Shown here: positions 55,080 through 64,000 of the stretch, in pieces | Numbering within the stretch: the first letter of the stretch is position 1 | Layout: each line of letters opens with the position of its first letter | From: Streptomyces iakyrus | GTDB taxonomy: Bacteria > Actinomycetota > Actinomycetes > Streptomycetales > Streptomycetaceae | DNA: 64,000 nt | Assembly (NCBI RefSeq): GCF_000717055.1 | Contig: NZ_JNXI01000014.1 | Coordinates: 310,001-374,000, forward strand | Direction: 5' to 3' | The notes under the pieces: model-generated | Seen by the model: only the letters and a program-made list of their open reading frames with translations | What the model was told of the DNA's origin: nothing | The model's database searches: none | Program-made: the position numbers and the translations under genes

Positions 55080-56012
55080 ATGAGACTCGGTGTCCTCGAC
55101 GTGGGATCGAACACGGTGCATCTGCTGGTGGTGGACGCGCACCCCGGCGCGTGCCCGTTGCCCGCGCACTCACACAAGGCGGAACTGCGCCTCGCCCAGC
55201 TCCTCGACGACGACGGCGCGATCGGCCCCCACGGCGTCGACCGCCTGGTCTCGGTCATCAAGGAGGCGCTCCAGGCCGCAGAGGACAAGGGCGTCGAGGA
55301 GGTCCTCCCGTTCGCGACCTCCGCCGTACGGGAGGCCCGCAACGCCGACGACGTCCTCGACCGCGTGCGCGCCGAGACCGGCGTCGAGCTCCAGGTCCTC
55401 ACCGGCTCCGAGGAGGCCCGGCTGACGTTCCTCGCCGCCCGCCGCTGGTTCGGCTGGTCGGCCGGGAAGCTGCTGGTCCTGGACATCGGCGGCGGCTCCC
55501 TGGAGGTCGCCTACGGCATCGACGAGGAGCCCGACGCGGCCGCCTCGCTGCCGCTGGGCGCCGGCCGCCTCACCGCCGGCTGGCTGCCCGGCGATCCGCC
55601 CGACCCGGAGGATGTCCGGGCCCTGCGTCGCCACGTGCGGACGGAGATCGCCCGCACGGTCGGGGAGTTCAGCCGCCTCGGCACCCCCGACCACGTCGTC
55701 GCCACGTCGAAGACCTTCAAGCAGCTGGCCCGCATCGCCGGTGCGGCCCGCTCCGCCGAGGGCCTCTACGTCCAGCGCGAGCTCAAGCGGGAGTCCCTGG
55801 AGGGCTGGGTCCCACGCCTGGCCGCCATGACCGGGCAGGAGCGCGCCGAGCTGCCCGGCGTCTCGGAGGGCAGGGCCGGCCAGCTCCTGGCGGGTGCCCT
55901 GGTGGCCGAGGCCGCGATGGACCTCTTCGGCGTGGAGCGCGTGGAGATATGCCCCTGGGCGCTGCGCGAGGGCGTGATCCTGCGTCGCCTGGATCACATG
56001 GAGTCCCTGTAG
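55080..56012 (+). CDS. Ppx/GppA-family phosphatase
   Basis: A 310-residue exopolyphosphatase/guanosine pentaphosphate phosphohydrolase-type protein with the ASKHA fold. Visible are the phosphate loop [17 protein letters not shown] (3-19), [19 protein letters not shown], the Glu in [10 protein letters not shown], and [16 protein letters not shown]. It lacks the C-terminal HD domain of long Ppx proteins. Such enzymes act on polyphosphate or pppGpp, so phosphate or stringent control is likely but unproved. The ATG at 55080 follows TAGCGT (55067-55072) by seven bases, fitting a leaderless mRNA. Confidence 0.92.
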   Translation: MRLGVLDVGSNTVHLLVVDAHPGACPLPAHSHKAELRLAQLLDDDGAIGPHGVDRLVSVIKEALQAAEDKGVEEVLPFATSAVREARNADDVLDRVRAETGVELQVLTGSEEARLTFLAARRWFGWSAGKLLVLDIGGGSLEVAYGIDEEPDAAASLPLGAGRLTAGWLPGDPPDPEDVRALRRHVRTEIARTVGEFSRLGTPDHVVATSKTFKQLARIAGAARSAEGLYVQRELKRESLEGWVPRLAAMTGQERAELPGVSEGRAGQLLAGALVAEAAMDLFGVERVEICPWALREGVILRRLDHMESL

Positions 56013-56094
56013 GGGCCCGCCCTCCTATGGCAAACACCACAACGGCGAAGAGGCCCCCCACCCCACCCCGACCACACCCCGTAATCTGTCCTGC

Positions 56095-56919
56095 ATGGCA
56101 GAGCCAGCCGTAAAGATCCCGGACGCGAAGGTCGCCCTGTCGACGGCCTCGGTCTACCCGGAGTCGACGGCCACGGCCTTCGAGATCGCCGCGCGCCTCG
56201 GCTACGACGGAGTCGAGGTCATGGTCTGGACCGACCCGGTCAGCCAGGACATCGAGGCCCTGCGCAGACTCAGCGACTACCACCAAATCCCGATCCTCGC
56301 CGTCCACGCCCCCTGCCTGCTCATCACGCAGCGCGTGTGGTCCACCGACCCGTGGACCAAGCTCCAGCGGGCCCGCGCGGCGGCCGAGAAGCTCGACGCG
56401 AGCACCGTCGTCGTCCACCCCCCGTTCCGCTGGCAGCGCCAGTACGCCCGGGACTTCGTCTCCGGCATCTGGCGCATGGCGAACGAGACGGACGTTCGGT
56501 TCGCCGTCGAGAACATGTACCCCTGGCGCTACCGCGACCGCGAAATGCTCGCGTACGCCCCCGACTGGGACGTCACGAAGGACGACTACCGGCACTTCAC
56601 GATCGATCTCAGCCACACCGCGACGGCCCGCTCCGACGCGCTGGACATGGTCGACCGCATGGGGGACCGTCTCGGCCACGTCCACCTCGCCGACGGCCGG
56701 GGCTCAGCCAAGGACGAGCACCTGGTGCCCGGCCGTGGCACGCAGCCTTGCGCCGAGGTGCTGGAGCGGCTCGCCCTGACCGGCTTCGACGGGCACGTGG
56801 TGATCGAGGTCAACACCCGCCGCGCGATGTCGAGCGCCGAGCGCGAGGCCGATCTGGCGGAGGCCCTGGCCTTCACCCGCCTGCATCTGGCCTCGGCGGC
56901 GAAGGTGCCGCGGCGATGA
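56095..56919 (+). CDS. sugar phosphate isomerase/epimerase-type TIM-barrel protein
   Basis: A 274-residue xylose-isomerase-like TIM barrel (AP endonuclease 2 superfamily). Metal-site residues are visible along the barrel: Glu in [12 protein letters not shown] and VHPP segments, [23 protein letters not shown], and VIEVNT. The substrate is unknown; myo-inositol or keto-sugar epimerases and hydroxypyruvate isomerases share the fold. The ATG at 56095 follows TAATCT (56082-56087) by seven bases, fitting a leaderless mRNA. It overlaps the TetR gene by 4 bases (ATGA), so regulator and enzyme are coupled. Confidence 0.9.
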   Translation: MAEPAVKIPDAKVALSTASVYPESTATAFEIAARLGYDGVEVMVWTDPVSQDIEALRRLSDYHQIPILAVHAPCLLITQRVWSTDPWTKLQRARAAAEKLDASTVVVHPPFRWQRQYARDFVSGIWRMANETDVRFAVENMYPWRYRDREMLAYAPDWDVTKDDYRHFTIDLSHTATARSDALDMVDRMGDRLGHVHLADGRGSAKDEHLVPGRGTQPCAEVLERLALTGFDGHVVIEVNTRRAMSSAEREADLAEALAFTRLHLASAAKVPRR

Positions 56920-57548
56920 ACGGCGGGACCCCGGCCGGCGGTGGGTCCGGCACCACCGCCCGCCGCCGCGGCCGCCCGCCGCGCACGGAGTCGGCCGACA
57001 CCCGCGACCGCATCCTGACCGCGGCCCGCGACGAGTTCTCCGAACGCGGCTACGAGAAGACCTCCGTGCGCGGCATCGCCAAGTCCGCCGGGGTCGACTC
57101 GGCGCTCGTGCACCACTACTTCGGGACGAAGGAGCAGGTCTTCGAGGCGGCGATCACCCAGTCCTTCGGACCGGCCCTGCAAGCGCCGAGAGCCATCGAG
57201 GAGGGCCCGCTCGACGGGGTGGGGGAGCGCCTGGCCCGCTTCTTCTTCAGCGTCTGGGAGAACCCGGCGACCCGCGCGCCGCTGCTCGCCATCGTCCGCT
57301 CCGCCCTCACCAACGACACTGCGGCCGCCGTCTTCCGGCGGATCATCGCCGCGCAGGTGCTGCGCCGCATCGCCGGGCAGCTGGAGTGGCCGGACGCCGA
57401 GCTGCGGGCCGAGCTCGCCGCGGCCCAGCTCGTGGGCACCGCGATCCTGCGGTACGTCGTCAAGATCGAGCCGCTGGCCTCGGCGGACCCGGAGCAGGTC
57501 ATCGCGCGGCTCGCACCCGTCGTACAGGGACACCTGACCGATCCATAA
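56916..57548 (+). CDS. TetR-family regulator coupled to the TIM-barrel enzyme
   Basis: A 210-residue TetR protein with a basic N-terminal tail ([18 protein letters not shown]) and the DNA-binding helices [40 protein letters not shown]. The C-terminal domain has the TetR_C-type pattern [20 protein letters not shown]. It is translated with the upstream enzyme and lies 139 bases before ilvD; it could control either. No inverted repeat stands out in the ilvD upstream region. Confidence 0.92.
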   Translation: MNGGTPAGGGSGTTARRRGRPPRTESADTRDRILTAARDEFSERGYEKTSVRGIAKSAGVDSALVHHYFGTKEQVFEAAITQSFGPALQAPRAIEEGPLDGVGERLARFFFSVWENPATRAPLLAIVRSALTNDTAAAVFRRIIAAQVLRRIAGQLEWPDAELRAELAAAQLVGTAILRYVVKIEPLASADPEQVIARLAPVVQGHLTDP

Positions 57549-57687
57549 GGCCTGCGGGTGCCGTCGTCCGAGACAGCCGTCCCGCATTCCGGACACTCTG
57601 TCCCGCCCACTGGATGACCGGCGTACGCTCGGTAGCAGTCAGAAATCTCCGAACTCTCTGACGCCGTCTCTGAAGGAGCGAGCGACG

Positions 57688-59541
57688 ATGCCCGAGCTGA
57701 GGTCCCGCACAGTCACCCACGGCCGCAACATGGCGGGCGCCCGCGCCCTTATGCGCGCCTCCGGTGTACCGGGTGCGGACATCGGCCGCAAGCCGATCAT
57801 CGCGGTCGCCAACAGCTTCACCGAGTTCGTGCCCGGCCACACGCACCTGGCGCCGGTCGGCCGGATCGTCAGCGAGGCGGTCGTCGCCGCCGGCGGCATC
57901 CCGCGCGAGTTCAACACGATCGCCGTCGACGACGGCATCGCCATGGGCCACGGCGGCATGCTCTACTCCCTGCCCTCCCGCGACCTGATCGCGGACAGCG
58001 TGGAGTACATGGTCGAGGCGCACTGCGCCGACGCCCTGATCTGCATCTCCAACTGCGACAAGATCACCCCGGGCATGCTGAACGCCGCCCTGCGGCTGAA
58101 CATCCCGACGGTCTTCGTCTCCGGCGGCCCCATGGAGTCCGGCCGCGCCACCCTGGTCGACGGCACGGTCCGCACCCTCGACCTGGTCGACGCGATCTCC
58201 GACGCCGTGAACGACAAGATCTCGGACGAGGACATCCTCCGCATCGAGGAGAACGCCTGTCCGACCTGCGGCTCCTGTTCCGGCATGTTCACCGCCAACT
58301 CGATGAACTGCCTGACCGAGGCCATCGGCCTCTCCCTCCCGGGCAACGGCTCGGTCCTCGCCACGCACACGGCCCGCAAGCAGCTGTACGTGAACGCTGC
58401 CAACACGGTCATGGACATCACCCGCCGCTACTACGAGCAGGACGACGAGACGGTCCTGCCCCGCAGCGTGGCGTCCTTCGCGGCCTTCGAGAACGCCATG
58501 GCGCTCGACATCGCCATGGGCGGCTCCACCAACACGATCCTGCACCTGCTGGCCGCCGCCCAGGAGGCGGGCGTCCCCTTCGGCCTCGACGAGATCAACG
58601 CGGTCTCGCGCCGCGTGCCGTGCCTCGCCAAGGTCGCCCCGAACGTCGCCAAGGACCGCACGTACTACATGGAGGACGTGCACCGCGCCGGCGGCATCCC
58701 CGCCCTGCTCGGCGAGCTGCACCGCGCGGGCCTGCTCAACGAGGACGTGCACTCCGTGCACAGCCCGTCCCTCGCCGACTGGCTGAAGACCTGGGACGTG
58801 CGCGGCGGCTCCCCGTCCGCCGAGGCGGTCGAGCTGTGGCACGCGGCCCCCGGCTGCGTCCGCTCCGCCGAGGCCTTCTCCCAGTCCGAGCGCTGGGAGG
58901 CCCTGGACGAGGACGCCGAGGGCGGCTGCATCCGCTCCGCCGAGCACGCCTACTCCAAGGACGGCGGCCTCGCGGTCCTCAAGGGCAACCTGGCGGTCGA
59001 CGGCTGTGTCGTGAAGACGGCCGGCGTCGACGAGTCCATCTGGACCTTTGAGGGCCCGGCGGTGGTCTGCGAGTCGCAGGAGGAGGCCGTCCAGAAGATC
59101 CTCACCCAGCAGGTCAAGGACGGCGACGTCGTCGTCATCCGCTACGAGGGCCCCAAGGGCGGCCCCGGCATGCAGGAGATGCTCTACCCGACCTCGTACC
59201 TCAAGGGCCGCGGCCTGGGGAAGACGTGCGCGCTCGTCACGGACGGCCGCTTCTCCGGCGGCACCTCCGGCCTGTCCATCGGCCACGCCTCGCCCGAGGC
59301 GGCAGCGGGCGGCACCATCGCGCTGGTCGAGGACGGCGACCGCGTCCGCATCGACATCCCGAACCGCTCCATCGAGCTGCTGGTGGACGACGCCGAGCTG
59401 GCCCGCCGGGACCAGGCGCTGAACGGCGTGTACGCCCCGAAGAACCGCGACCGCAAGGTCTCGGCGGCGCTGCGGGCCTACGCGGCGATGGCGACCAGCG
59501 CGGACAAGGGCGCGGTGCGGGACGTGTCGAAGCTGGGCTGA
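57688..59541 (+). CDS. ilvD: dihydroxy-acid dehydratase
   Basis: Fe-S enzyme for the dehydration step of valine, isoleucine and CoA-precursor synthesis. The 617-residue protein closely follows the E. coli IlvD pattern throughout ([22 protein letters not shown] with Cys123, [20 protein letters not shown] with Cys191, Cys194 and Cys197, [16 protein letters not shown]), so it is of the long E. coli type rather than the shorter [2Fe-2S] mycobacterial and plant type. The ATG at 57688 follows GAAGGAG. TACGCT (57624-57629) is a possible -10 about 60 bases upstream. Confidence 0.97.
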   Translation: MPELRSRTVTHGRNMAGARALMRASGVPGADIGRKPIIAVANSFTEFVPGHTHLAPVGRIVSEAVVAAGGIPREFNTIAVDDGIAMGHGGMLYSLPSRDLIADSVEYMVEAHCADALICISNCDKITPGMLNAALRLNIPTVFVSGGPMESGRATLVDGTVRTLDLVDAISDAVNDKISDEDILRIEENACPTCGSCSGMFTANSMNCLTEAIGLSLPGNGSVLATHTARKQLYVNAANTVMDITRRYYEQDDETVLPRSVASFAAFENAMALDIAMGGSTNTILHLLAAAQEAGVPFGLDEINAVSRRVPCLAKVAPNVAKDRTYYMEDVHRAGGIPALLGELHRAGLLNEDVHSVHSPSLADWLKTWDVRGGSPSAEAVELWHAAPGCVRSAEAFSQSERWEALDEDAEGGCIRSAEHAYSKDGGLAVLKGNLAVDGCVVKTAGVDESIWTFEGPAVVCESQEEAVQKILTQQVKDGDVVVIRYEGPKGGPGMQEMLYPTSYLKGRGLGKTCALVTDGRFSGGTSGLSIGHASPEAAAGGTIALVEDGDRVRIDIPNRSIELLVDDAELARRDQALNGVYAPKNRDRKVSAALRAYAAMATSADKGAVRDVSKLG

Positions 59542-59553
59542 TCCCTTTTCGCT

Positions 59554-59590
59554 CCGAGGGCCGTCTCCCGGTGCCGGGGGCGGCCCTCGG
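59554..59590. terminator. hairpin between ilvD and the PQQ kinase
   Basis: CCGAGGGCCG (59554-59563) pairs with CGGCCCTCGG (59581-59590), and the 17-base loop can form an inner CCCGG/CCGGG stem. It serves the convergent ilvD and kinase genes. Confidence 0.7.
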
Positions 59591-59599
59591 CGCGTAGGC

Positions 59600-61711
59600 T
59601 CACCAGGCGGCCGGATCGCGGCCGTTGACGGCGAACACCGTCCCGTCCGGCGCACTGCCATAGACCCGGTCGCCCACCACCACCGGCTCGGGAAGGGAAG
59701 CCGGGATCCGGTCGGACCGCTCACCCAGCCGCACCGGCGTCTGCCCCACGAGCTTGCCCCGCCGGTCGTCGACGGCGAGCAGCCGGCCGTCGGGCGCGCT
59801 CACGTACACATGGCGGCCGTCGGCCGCCGGTGTCGATGCCCGCGCGACCCCCGTCTCCAGACTCCAGAGCTGCTCGCGCGCCTTCAGATCGACGGCCGTC
59901 AACGCCCCGCCGGCCGCCATGAGATGCACGACGTTCCCGCGCACACCGCCCTGGACCTGCGCCAGGGGGACGCGCAGCGGCACCCGCACGGTCGTGCGAC
60001 TGCGGGGGTCGTAGCGCACGACGGCCCGGGCCTCCCCGCGCACGGCGTCGACGGCGACCGCCACGAGCGACCCGTCCGCCGTGCCGACGGCCTCCAGGTT
60101 CCCGTCGAGCCGTGCCTGCCACCGAACCTCACCGGTCCGCGGATCCACCGCCGTGACCCGCGTACGGTTTCCGTCGCCGGACCCGCCCACCGCGTACGCC
60201 AGCCGATCACCGGGGAACGAGACGAAGTACGGCACGTCCTGCCCCGGCACCCGACGGCTCCACCGCACCCGGCCCGAGGCGGCCTCCACGCCGCTGACCA
60301 CGCCGTCGGACGCGGTGAGCAGCACCATGCCTCCCACGGCCCGCAGACCGCCGTACGCCGGCAGCTCCTGCTGGGAGGTCTCGCCCGAGGCCAGCTCGAC
60401 GGCTGTCACCTCCCGCCCCTGACCGAGGCCGCCGAGCACTGCGCCGCCCGCCACGACCGGGGCCCCGGCCGGCGGCCCGCTCGCGGCAGCCCCCTTCAGC
60501 GCCTGCCGCCACAGCAGCCGCCCGTTCACGGCGTCGCGCGCGAACACCAGCCCGTCCTGCGCACACACCAGAGCGGGCGTGGCGTACGAGCACTGCGGCA
60601 TGCTCCGGCCGTCGAGCGGCTCCGCCTCCCACCCCGAGAACGCGGCGGTCGTGGTCCGCGGTGAGGCGACGCCCGGCGCCGGATCCGCGCTCCCGGGCAC
60701 ACCCACCAGCGCCAGTACTGCGGCGACGGTCAGCCCGAGCGCCCCCGCCACCACGGCCCCCCGCTTGCGCAGCCGGCCGGAGCGCTCGCGCGCGGGCACC
60801 TCAGCGGCCGGCGCTTCGGACCCGTCCCCCTCCGGTTCCTCCTCGGCCGGCTGCCGCGGTATGAAGACCTGCGTGTCGTACGAGGCCGCGACCGACCGCA
60901 GCTCCCGCATCAACTCGTCCGGTGTCGGCCGGTCCTCGGGCTCCTTGGCGAGACACCGCGCCACGAGCGGCGCGAGGCTCTCCGGCACCCCGGTCAGATC
61001 CGGCTCGTCATGGACGACCTGGTAGGCGACGACGTACGGGCTGTCCGAGTCGAACGGTCCCCGGCCCGTTGCCGCGTGCACCATCACCGACCCGAGCGCG
61101 AAGACGTCGGCGGCGGGCCCCACCTCCCGGGGGCGGCGGAACTGCTCCGGCGCCATGAACGGCGGGGTACCGATCAACTTGCCGGTCTCGGTGCGCAGTT
61201 CGCTGTCCTTCGGCCGGGAGATTCCGAAGTCGATGACCTTGGGCCCGTCCTCGGCGAGGAGCACGTTGCTGGGTTTGAGGTCCCGGTGCACCACGCCGAC
61301 GCGGTGGATGTCGCGCAGCGCCTCGGCCAGTCCTGCCATCAGACGGCGCACCTCGGCGGGGCTCATGGGCCCGTTCCGCTTCACATGGTCGGACAGGGTC
61401 GGCCCAGGGATGAACAGGGTGGCCATCCAGGGCCGTTCGGCCTCCGAGTCGGCATCGACGACGGAGGCGGTGAAGGCACCGCTGACCTTCCGCGCGGCCG
61501 CCACCTCCTGCCGGAACCGCCCCCTGAACTCTGGATCCCTGGCGAACTGGGCGTGCACGACCTTCACCGCGAGCCTCATTCCCGAGGTGCTCCGCGCGAG
61601 ATGCACGACGCCCATGCCCCCGGATCCGAGAGTCGACTCCAGCCGGTAGTGACCGGCGTATTCGGGAAGTTCCGCTTCCGCGCCCGCCCCGGTGCTGCTC
61701 TGCGGCGCCAT
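59600..61711 (-). CDS. membrane Ser/Thr protein kinase with external PQQ-propeller domain
   Basis: A 703-residue receptor-like kinase. The Hanks kinase domain (22-275) is complete: glycine loop LGSGGMGVVH, Lys50, catalytic HRDLKPSN (142-149), DFG at 161, and APEQF. A juxtamembrane Pro/Glu-rich stretch leads to one membrane helix (318-339). The external 360 residues form PQQ-type beta-propeller blades (for example LVFARDAVNGRLLWRQALKG, VTAVDPRTGEVRWQARLDGN, VYGSAPDGTVFAVNG). It resembles AfsK-type kinases of streptomycetes. The ATG at 61711 follows GGGGGTGG. The ligand is unknown. Confidence 0.93.
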   Translation of the reverse strand: MAPQSSTGAGAEAELPEYAGHYRLESTLGSGGMGVVHLARSTSGMRLAVKVVHAQFARDPEFRGRFRQEVAAARKVSGAFTASVVDADSEAERPWMATLFIPGPTLSDHVKRNGPMSPAEVRRLMAGLAEALRDIHRVGVVHRDLKPSNVLLAEDGPKVIDFGISRPKDSELRTETGKLIGTPPFMAPEQFRRPREVGPAADVFALGSVMVHAATGRGPFDSDSPYVVAYQVVHDEPDLTGVPESLAPLVARCLAKEPEDRPTPDELMRELRSVAASYDTQVFIPRQPAEEEPEGDGSEAPAAEVPARERSGRLRKRGAVVAGALGLTVAAVLALVGVPGSADPAPGVASPRTTTAAFSGWEAEPLDGRSMPQCSYATPALVCAQDGLVFARDAVNGRLLWRQALKGAAASGPPAGAPVVAGGAVLGGLGQGREVTAVELASGETSQQELPAYGGLRAVGGMVLLTASDGVVSGVEAASGRVRWSRRVPGQDVPYFVSFPGDRLAYAVGGSGDGNRTRVTAVDPRTGEVRWQARLDGNLEAVGTADGSLVAVAVDAVRGEARAVVRYDPRSRTTVRVPLRVPLAQVQGGVRGNVVHLMAAGGALTAVDLKAREQLWSLETGVARASTPAADGRHVYVSAPDGRLLAVDDRRGKLVGQTPVRLGERSDRIPASLPEPVVVGDRVYGSAPDGTVFAVNGRDPAAW

Positions 61712-61894
61712 GGAACCACCCCCGTGCTGTTCGTCCGCGCGCGCGACGCACGGAGCCTAGTCGATGTGTCGTTCGGGACAGAGGCGGCTTGCTAGTCTCC
61801 GCGTGCGAGTTACGCACATGTGTTTCATGGCGTGATTCCGGGGAATCAACGGGGCCCCATGCCGGTCATGGGGTTTCAACGGGGGAGGTTTTTC

Positions 61895-62221
61895 ATGTCT
61901 GTCGACCGCGTCGAAGAGACGGTGGGCGGCCAGGTGGCGGAAGCGGTCACCGCCGACGCCGCCACCACGGCCGTGCGCTACTACTCGGTCGCCCCGGGCG
62001 TCCGTGTCAACGTCCGCAGCGGCCCCGGCACCAACTACACGGTCGTCCGGGTCCTGTCCGAGGGGGCGAAGGTCCCCATCTACTGCCAGTCGCCGGGCAC
62101 CACGGTGACGGGCCCGTACGGCACGACGAACATCTGGGACAACATCAACAACGGCCAGTACATCTCGGACGCCTACGTGAACACGGGCAGCGACGGCTAC
62201 ATCCGCCCGCGCTGCTCCTGA
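61895..62221 (+). CDS. SH3b-domain protein without a signal peptide
   Basis: A 108-residue protein with one bacterial SH3 domain (PGVRVNVRSGPGTNYTVVRV, LSEGAKVPIYCQSPG, YISDAYVNTG, YIRPRCS). SH3b domains usually bind the cell wall, but the first 35 residues (MSVDRVEETVGGQVAEAVTA) are acidic and not a signal peptide. Two cysteines (in YCQ and RCS) could pair. The ATG at 61895 has a strong ribosome site (GGGAGG, 7-base gap); an in-frame ATG at 61820 also lacks a signal sequence. The gene diverges from the PQQ kinase. Confidence 0.8.
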   Translation: MSVDRVEETVGGQVAEAVTADAATTAVRYYSVAPGVRVNVRSGPGTNYTVVRVLSEGAKVPIYCQSPGTTVTGPYGTTNIWDNINNGQYISDAYVNTGSDGYIRPRCS

Positions 62222-62327
62222 TCCGGCCACCACGACGCACCGGAACACCGGCAGCGAGCGCCGCATCGCAGCGTGCTGCGGCTGAGCCGCCAGGAGCCCG
62301 CGGTGACCCCGGAGCCATAATCGACGC

Positions 62328-62828
62328 GTGAGCGACGACACCGGCACCCCCAGGACACCCGCGGGCTCCACCGGCCCCCGCCCGGAGCCGATCCGGCTCT
62401 TCGGCACCACGTGGGTCGACCACGGCCACGGCTACGCGGCCCGCCGCATCGCCGTGGCCGTCGGCTCCCTGGCCGCCGCCGTCGCCTCCTGCCTCGTGCT
62501 CCGCCTCGCCTACCAGGGCCTCCAGATCGCCGCGATCGGCGACTTCGTCACGGTCCTCATGGTCGCGATGTTCGCGATCTGCAGCGCCCTGGCCTTCCGC
62601 CACACCTGGGACGGCTACACCCGGCGCCCCGACCCCGACCGCCAGGCGTCCCTGCGCGGCCTCCTGACCGTCGGCTTCGTCGGCTCCCTGCTCGCCTACT
62701 TCTTCCGCTCCCTCACCGAGGCCCCCGGCGAGAAGCTGCACCGCGAGGAGTACGAAGAGGCGCGCAAGCAGTACGAGAAGCGCACGACCCGCCGCTCGGG
62801 CAACCCGAAGAACCGCCGCCGCGCATAG
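62328..62828 (+). CDS. small membrane protein with basic C-terminal tail
   Basis: A 166-residue protein with three membrane helices (about 38-58, 64-87 and 104-122) and a highly charged C-terminus (EEYEEARKQYEKRTTRRSGN). Family not recognised; function unknown. GTG at 62328 follows CATAAT (62316-62321) by six bases with no Shine-Dalgarno, fitting a leaderless mRNA. Confidence 0.8.
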   Translation: MSDDTGTPRTPAGSTGPRPEPIRLFGTTWVDHGHGYAARRIAVAVGSLAAAVASCLVLRLAYQGLQIAAIGDFVTVLMVAMFAICSALAFRHTWDGYTRRPDPDRQASLRGLLTVGFVGSLLAYFFRSLTEAPGEKLHREEYEEARKQYEKRTTRRSGNPKNRRRA

Positions 62829-62858
62829 CCCGGCCCACTCGCCCGTCTCCCCGGCCGC

Positions 62859-63437
62859 CTACTCGGCCGACACGATGCGCTCGACCGCCGCCGCGACCAG
62901 CTGTTCGCGCTCGGCCTCGGTGAAGACGTCCGGCAGGGTGAGCTGCTCGACGATCAGCCAGTTCAGAGTCAGCATCAGCAGCTTGACGGCCATGGCGTCG
63001 CCGGGGAGCCCGGAGGCTTCGTGGTAGGCGATGTTGGCATCGACGTCGGCACGGACCCGCTCGGTCAGGACCTTGCGCAGGTCAGGTCGGCGGGTGGCCT
63101 CCAGGCGCAGTTCGAGCAGGGCCAGGTAGCCGGTGCGGAAACCGGCGACTCGGCCGACCAGTTCCCGCATCAGCACCGTGTAGGTCTCCCGGTCGCGGCC
63201 CGCCGCCCGCTGGCGTGCGATCGTCGCCTCGTCGGGCTGCAGCCGCTCGTAGACCCGGGCGCCGGCCTGGGTGAACAGGTCGTCCCGGCTGGCGAAGTAG
63301 TTCGAGGCGGTCCCGACCGGTACGGCGGCCTCGGCGTCCACCGCCCGGAACGTCAGACCCCGTGCACCCTCCCTGGCCAGCACCTCGATCGCCGCGTCGA
63401 CGAGGGCGGCGCGGCGCTGGTCGTTCCGTCTCACCAT
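62859..63437 (-). CDS. TetR-family regulator facing a RibD/DHFR-like reductase
   Basis: A 192-residue TetR protein: DNA-binding helices RAALVDAAIEVLAREGARGL, TFRAVDAEAAVPVGTASNYF; the C-terminal part (MRELVGRVAGFRTGYLALLE) is a TetR_C-type pocket. GGAG lies eight bases before the ATG at 63437; GTG at 63443 is too close. A split inverted repeat lies between it and the divergent reductase gene, so it probably represses both. Confidence 0.92.
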   Translation of the reverse strand: MVRRNDQRRAALVDAAIEVLAREGARGLTFRAVDAEAAVPVGTASNYFASRDDLFTQAGARVYERLQPDEATIARQRAAGRDRETYTVLMRELVGRVAGFRTGYLALLELRLEATRRPDLRKVLTERVRADVDANIAYHEASGLPGDAMAVKLLMLTLNWLIVEQLTLPDVFTEAEREQLVAAAVERIVSAE

Positions 63438-63447
63438 TGACACCACT

Positions 63448-63496
63448 CCAGTTGTAGTACTACTTTCAAACCACTTCAAAGAGAGTACTACGTCTG
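63448..63496. promoter_or_regulatory. split inverted repeat, probable TetR operator
   Basis: CCAGTTGTAGTAC (63448-63460) and GTACTACGTCTGG (63484-63496) are complementary at 11 of 13 positions with a 23-base spacer. The first arm also contains the 10-base palindrome GTAGTACTAC (63454-63463). The region is much less GC-rich than its surroundings and has two TTCAAA copies in the spacer. Confidence 0.65.
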
Positions 63497-63505
63497 GAGT
63501 CTTCT

Positions 63506-64000
63506 GTGCGGAAGCTCGTGTACTACATCGCAGTCACGCTCGACGGCCGCATCGCCGGTCCCAAGGGCGAGTACGACTTCTTCCCCGCCGGTACCCAACA
63601 GCAGAGTGCCGCGTACAGCGCCTGGGCCAACACCCTGTACCCCGAGACGGTCCCGACCGCCTACCGCGCAGCCGCTGGCCTCGCCGACACACCCAACCGG
63701 TCCTTCGACACCGTCGTCATGGGCGCCGGCACCTACCGCGGCCCCCTGGATCAGGGGGTCACCAGCCCCTACGCCCACTTGCGCCAGTACGTGGTGTCCA
63801 GCACGCTCGGCCACGACGTCGACCCGGCCGTCACCGTCGTCCCGGGCGACCCGCTCGCCCTCGTCCGGGAACTGAAGCGGGAGCAGGACTCCGGCCTGAA
63901 CATCTGGCTCTGCGGCGGCGGCAAGCTCGCCGGCGCCCTCCTGTCCGAGATCGACGAACTGGTCGTCAAGCACTACCCGGTGGTCGGGGGCGCCGGGATC
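63506..64000 (+). CDS. dihydrofolate reductase-like (RibD C-terminal) protein, 3' truncated
   Basis: 165 residues are seen before the window ends. VRKLVYYIAVTLDGRIAGPK is the typical start of the RibD_C/DHFR-like family, followed by FDTVVMGAGTYRGPL (substrate and NADPH region), YVVSSTLG, and LNIWLCGGGKLAGALLSEID with the glycine-rich cofactor loop. Members reduce pterin- or flavin-like compounds, but many are of unknown function. GTG at 63506 follows GGAG by seven bases. It diverges from a TetR gene across an operator-like repeat. Confidence 0.9.
   Translation, partial: MRKLVYYIAVTLDGRIAGPKGEYDFFPAGTQQQSAAYSAWANTLYPETVPTAYRAAAGLADTPNRSFDTVVMGAGTYRGPLDQGVTSPYAHLRQYVVSSTLGHDVDPAVTVVPGDPLALVRELKREQDSGLNIWLCGGGKLAGALLSEIDELVVKHYPVVGGAGI

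Overview
The window is chromosomal DNA of a Streptomyces. Base composition is very GC-rich, with G or C at almost every third codon position. The gene set is also characteristic: lsr2, clpC, the sigE-cseA-cseB-cseC envelope-stress operon, disA next to radA, an orphan nuoD, a mycobacterial-type short ArgA, and many two-component, TetR and Ser/Thr-kinase genes. As far as I remember, the gene order follows the S. coelicolor core around SCO3345-SCO3405. I see no insertion sequence, integrase, tRNA, rRNA or CRISPR array, so this is mostly core chromosome with a few variable genes.

Layout. Bases 1-8.5 kb hold the end of hpt, ftsH, and the folate genes: folE on the plus strand, then folP, an NTF2-like gene, folB and folK on the minus strand, ending with an MprF-like membrane protein. 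From 8.7 to 15.3 kb come an esterase, a coiled-coil membrane protein, two PH-domain membrane proteins (YdbS/YdbT type), an orphan NuoD and a convergent MidA/NDUFAF7-type methyltransferase. From 15.4 to 20 kb are a two-component pair, an ArsR-type regulator facing a 54-residue protein across a perfect palindrome, and a threonine-aldolase-like enzyme. From 20.1 to 25.6 kb a tightly overlapping run makes cofactors: a DUF2520 dehydrogenase, panC, nadB, nadC and coaX. From 25.8 to 29.1 kb are small hypotheticals, a BlaI-type repressor, argA and lsr2. clpC follows at 29.5-32.1 kb.

The most accessory-looking part is 32.1-41 kb. It holds a NACHT-LRR (NLR-like) NTPase, a secreted HAD phosphatase, an M23 peptidase, a TetR/MFS efflux pair with a long inverted-repeat operator, an intergenic minisatellite, and an AraC/VOC pair. 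From 40.8 to 44.2 kb is the sigE-cse operon. From 44.5 to 54.2 kb are mutY, a second two-component pair whose kinase carries an extra extracytoplasmic domain, a PAP2 phosphatase, a secreted hypothetical, disA, radA, and a one-protein fusion of sigma-like, zinc-finger, membrane and BACON domains. From 54.2 to 64 kb are a Cys-rich conserved protein, a Ppx/GppA phosphatase, a TIM-barrel isomerase with a coupled TetR gene, ilvD, a membrane Ser/Thr kinase with a PQQ-propeller sensor, an SH3b protein, and a TetR gene facing a RibD/DHFR-like reductase cut by the window end.

Two themes link genes. One is envelope stress: SigE-CseABC, an MprF-like gene with an ECF-type promoter, M23, PAP2 and the PQQ kinase. 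The other is DNA or genome state: disA (c-di-AMP), radA, mutY and lsr2. At least fifteen genes lack a good Shine-Dalgarno sequence but have a TANNNT box 6-8 nt before the start codon, as expected for leaderless mRNAs. The best candidates for new biology are the orphan NuoD with its MidA neighbour, the sigma-to-BACON fusion, the NLR gene with a hairpin over its start, and the kinase with a C-terminal extracytoplasmic domain. All calls are from reading the sequence; no search was run.
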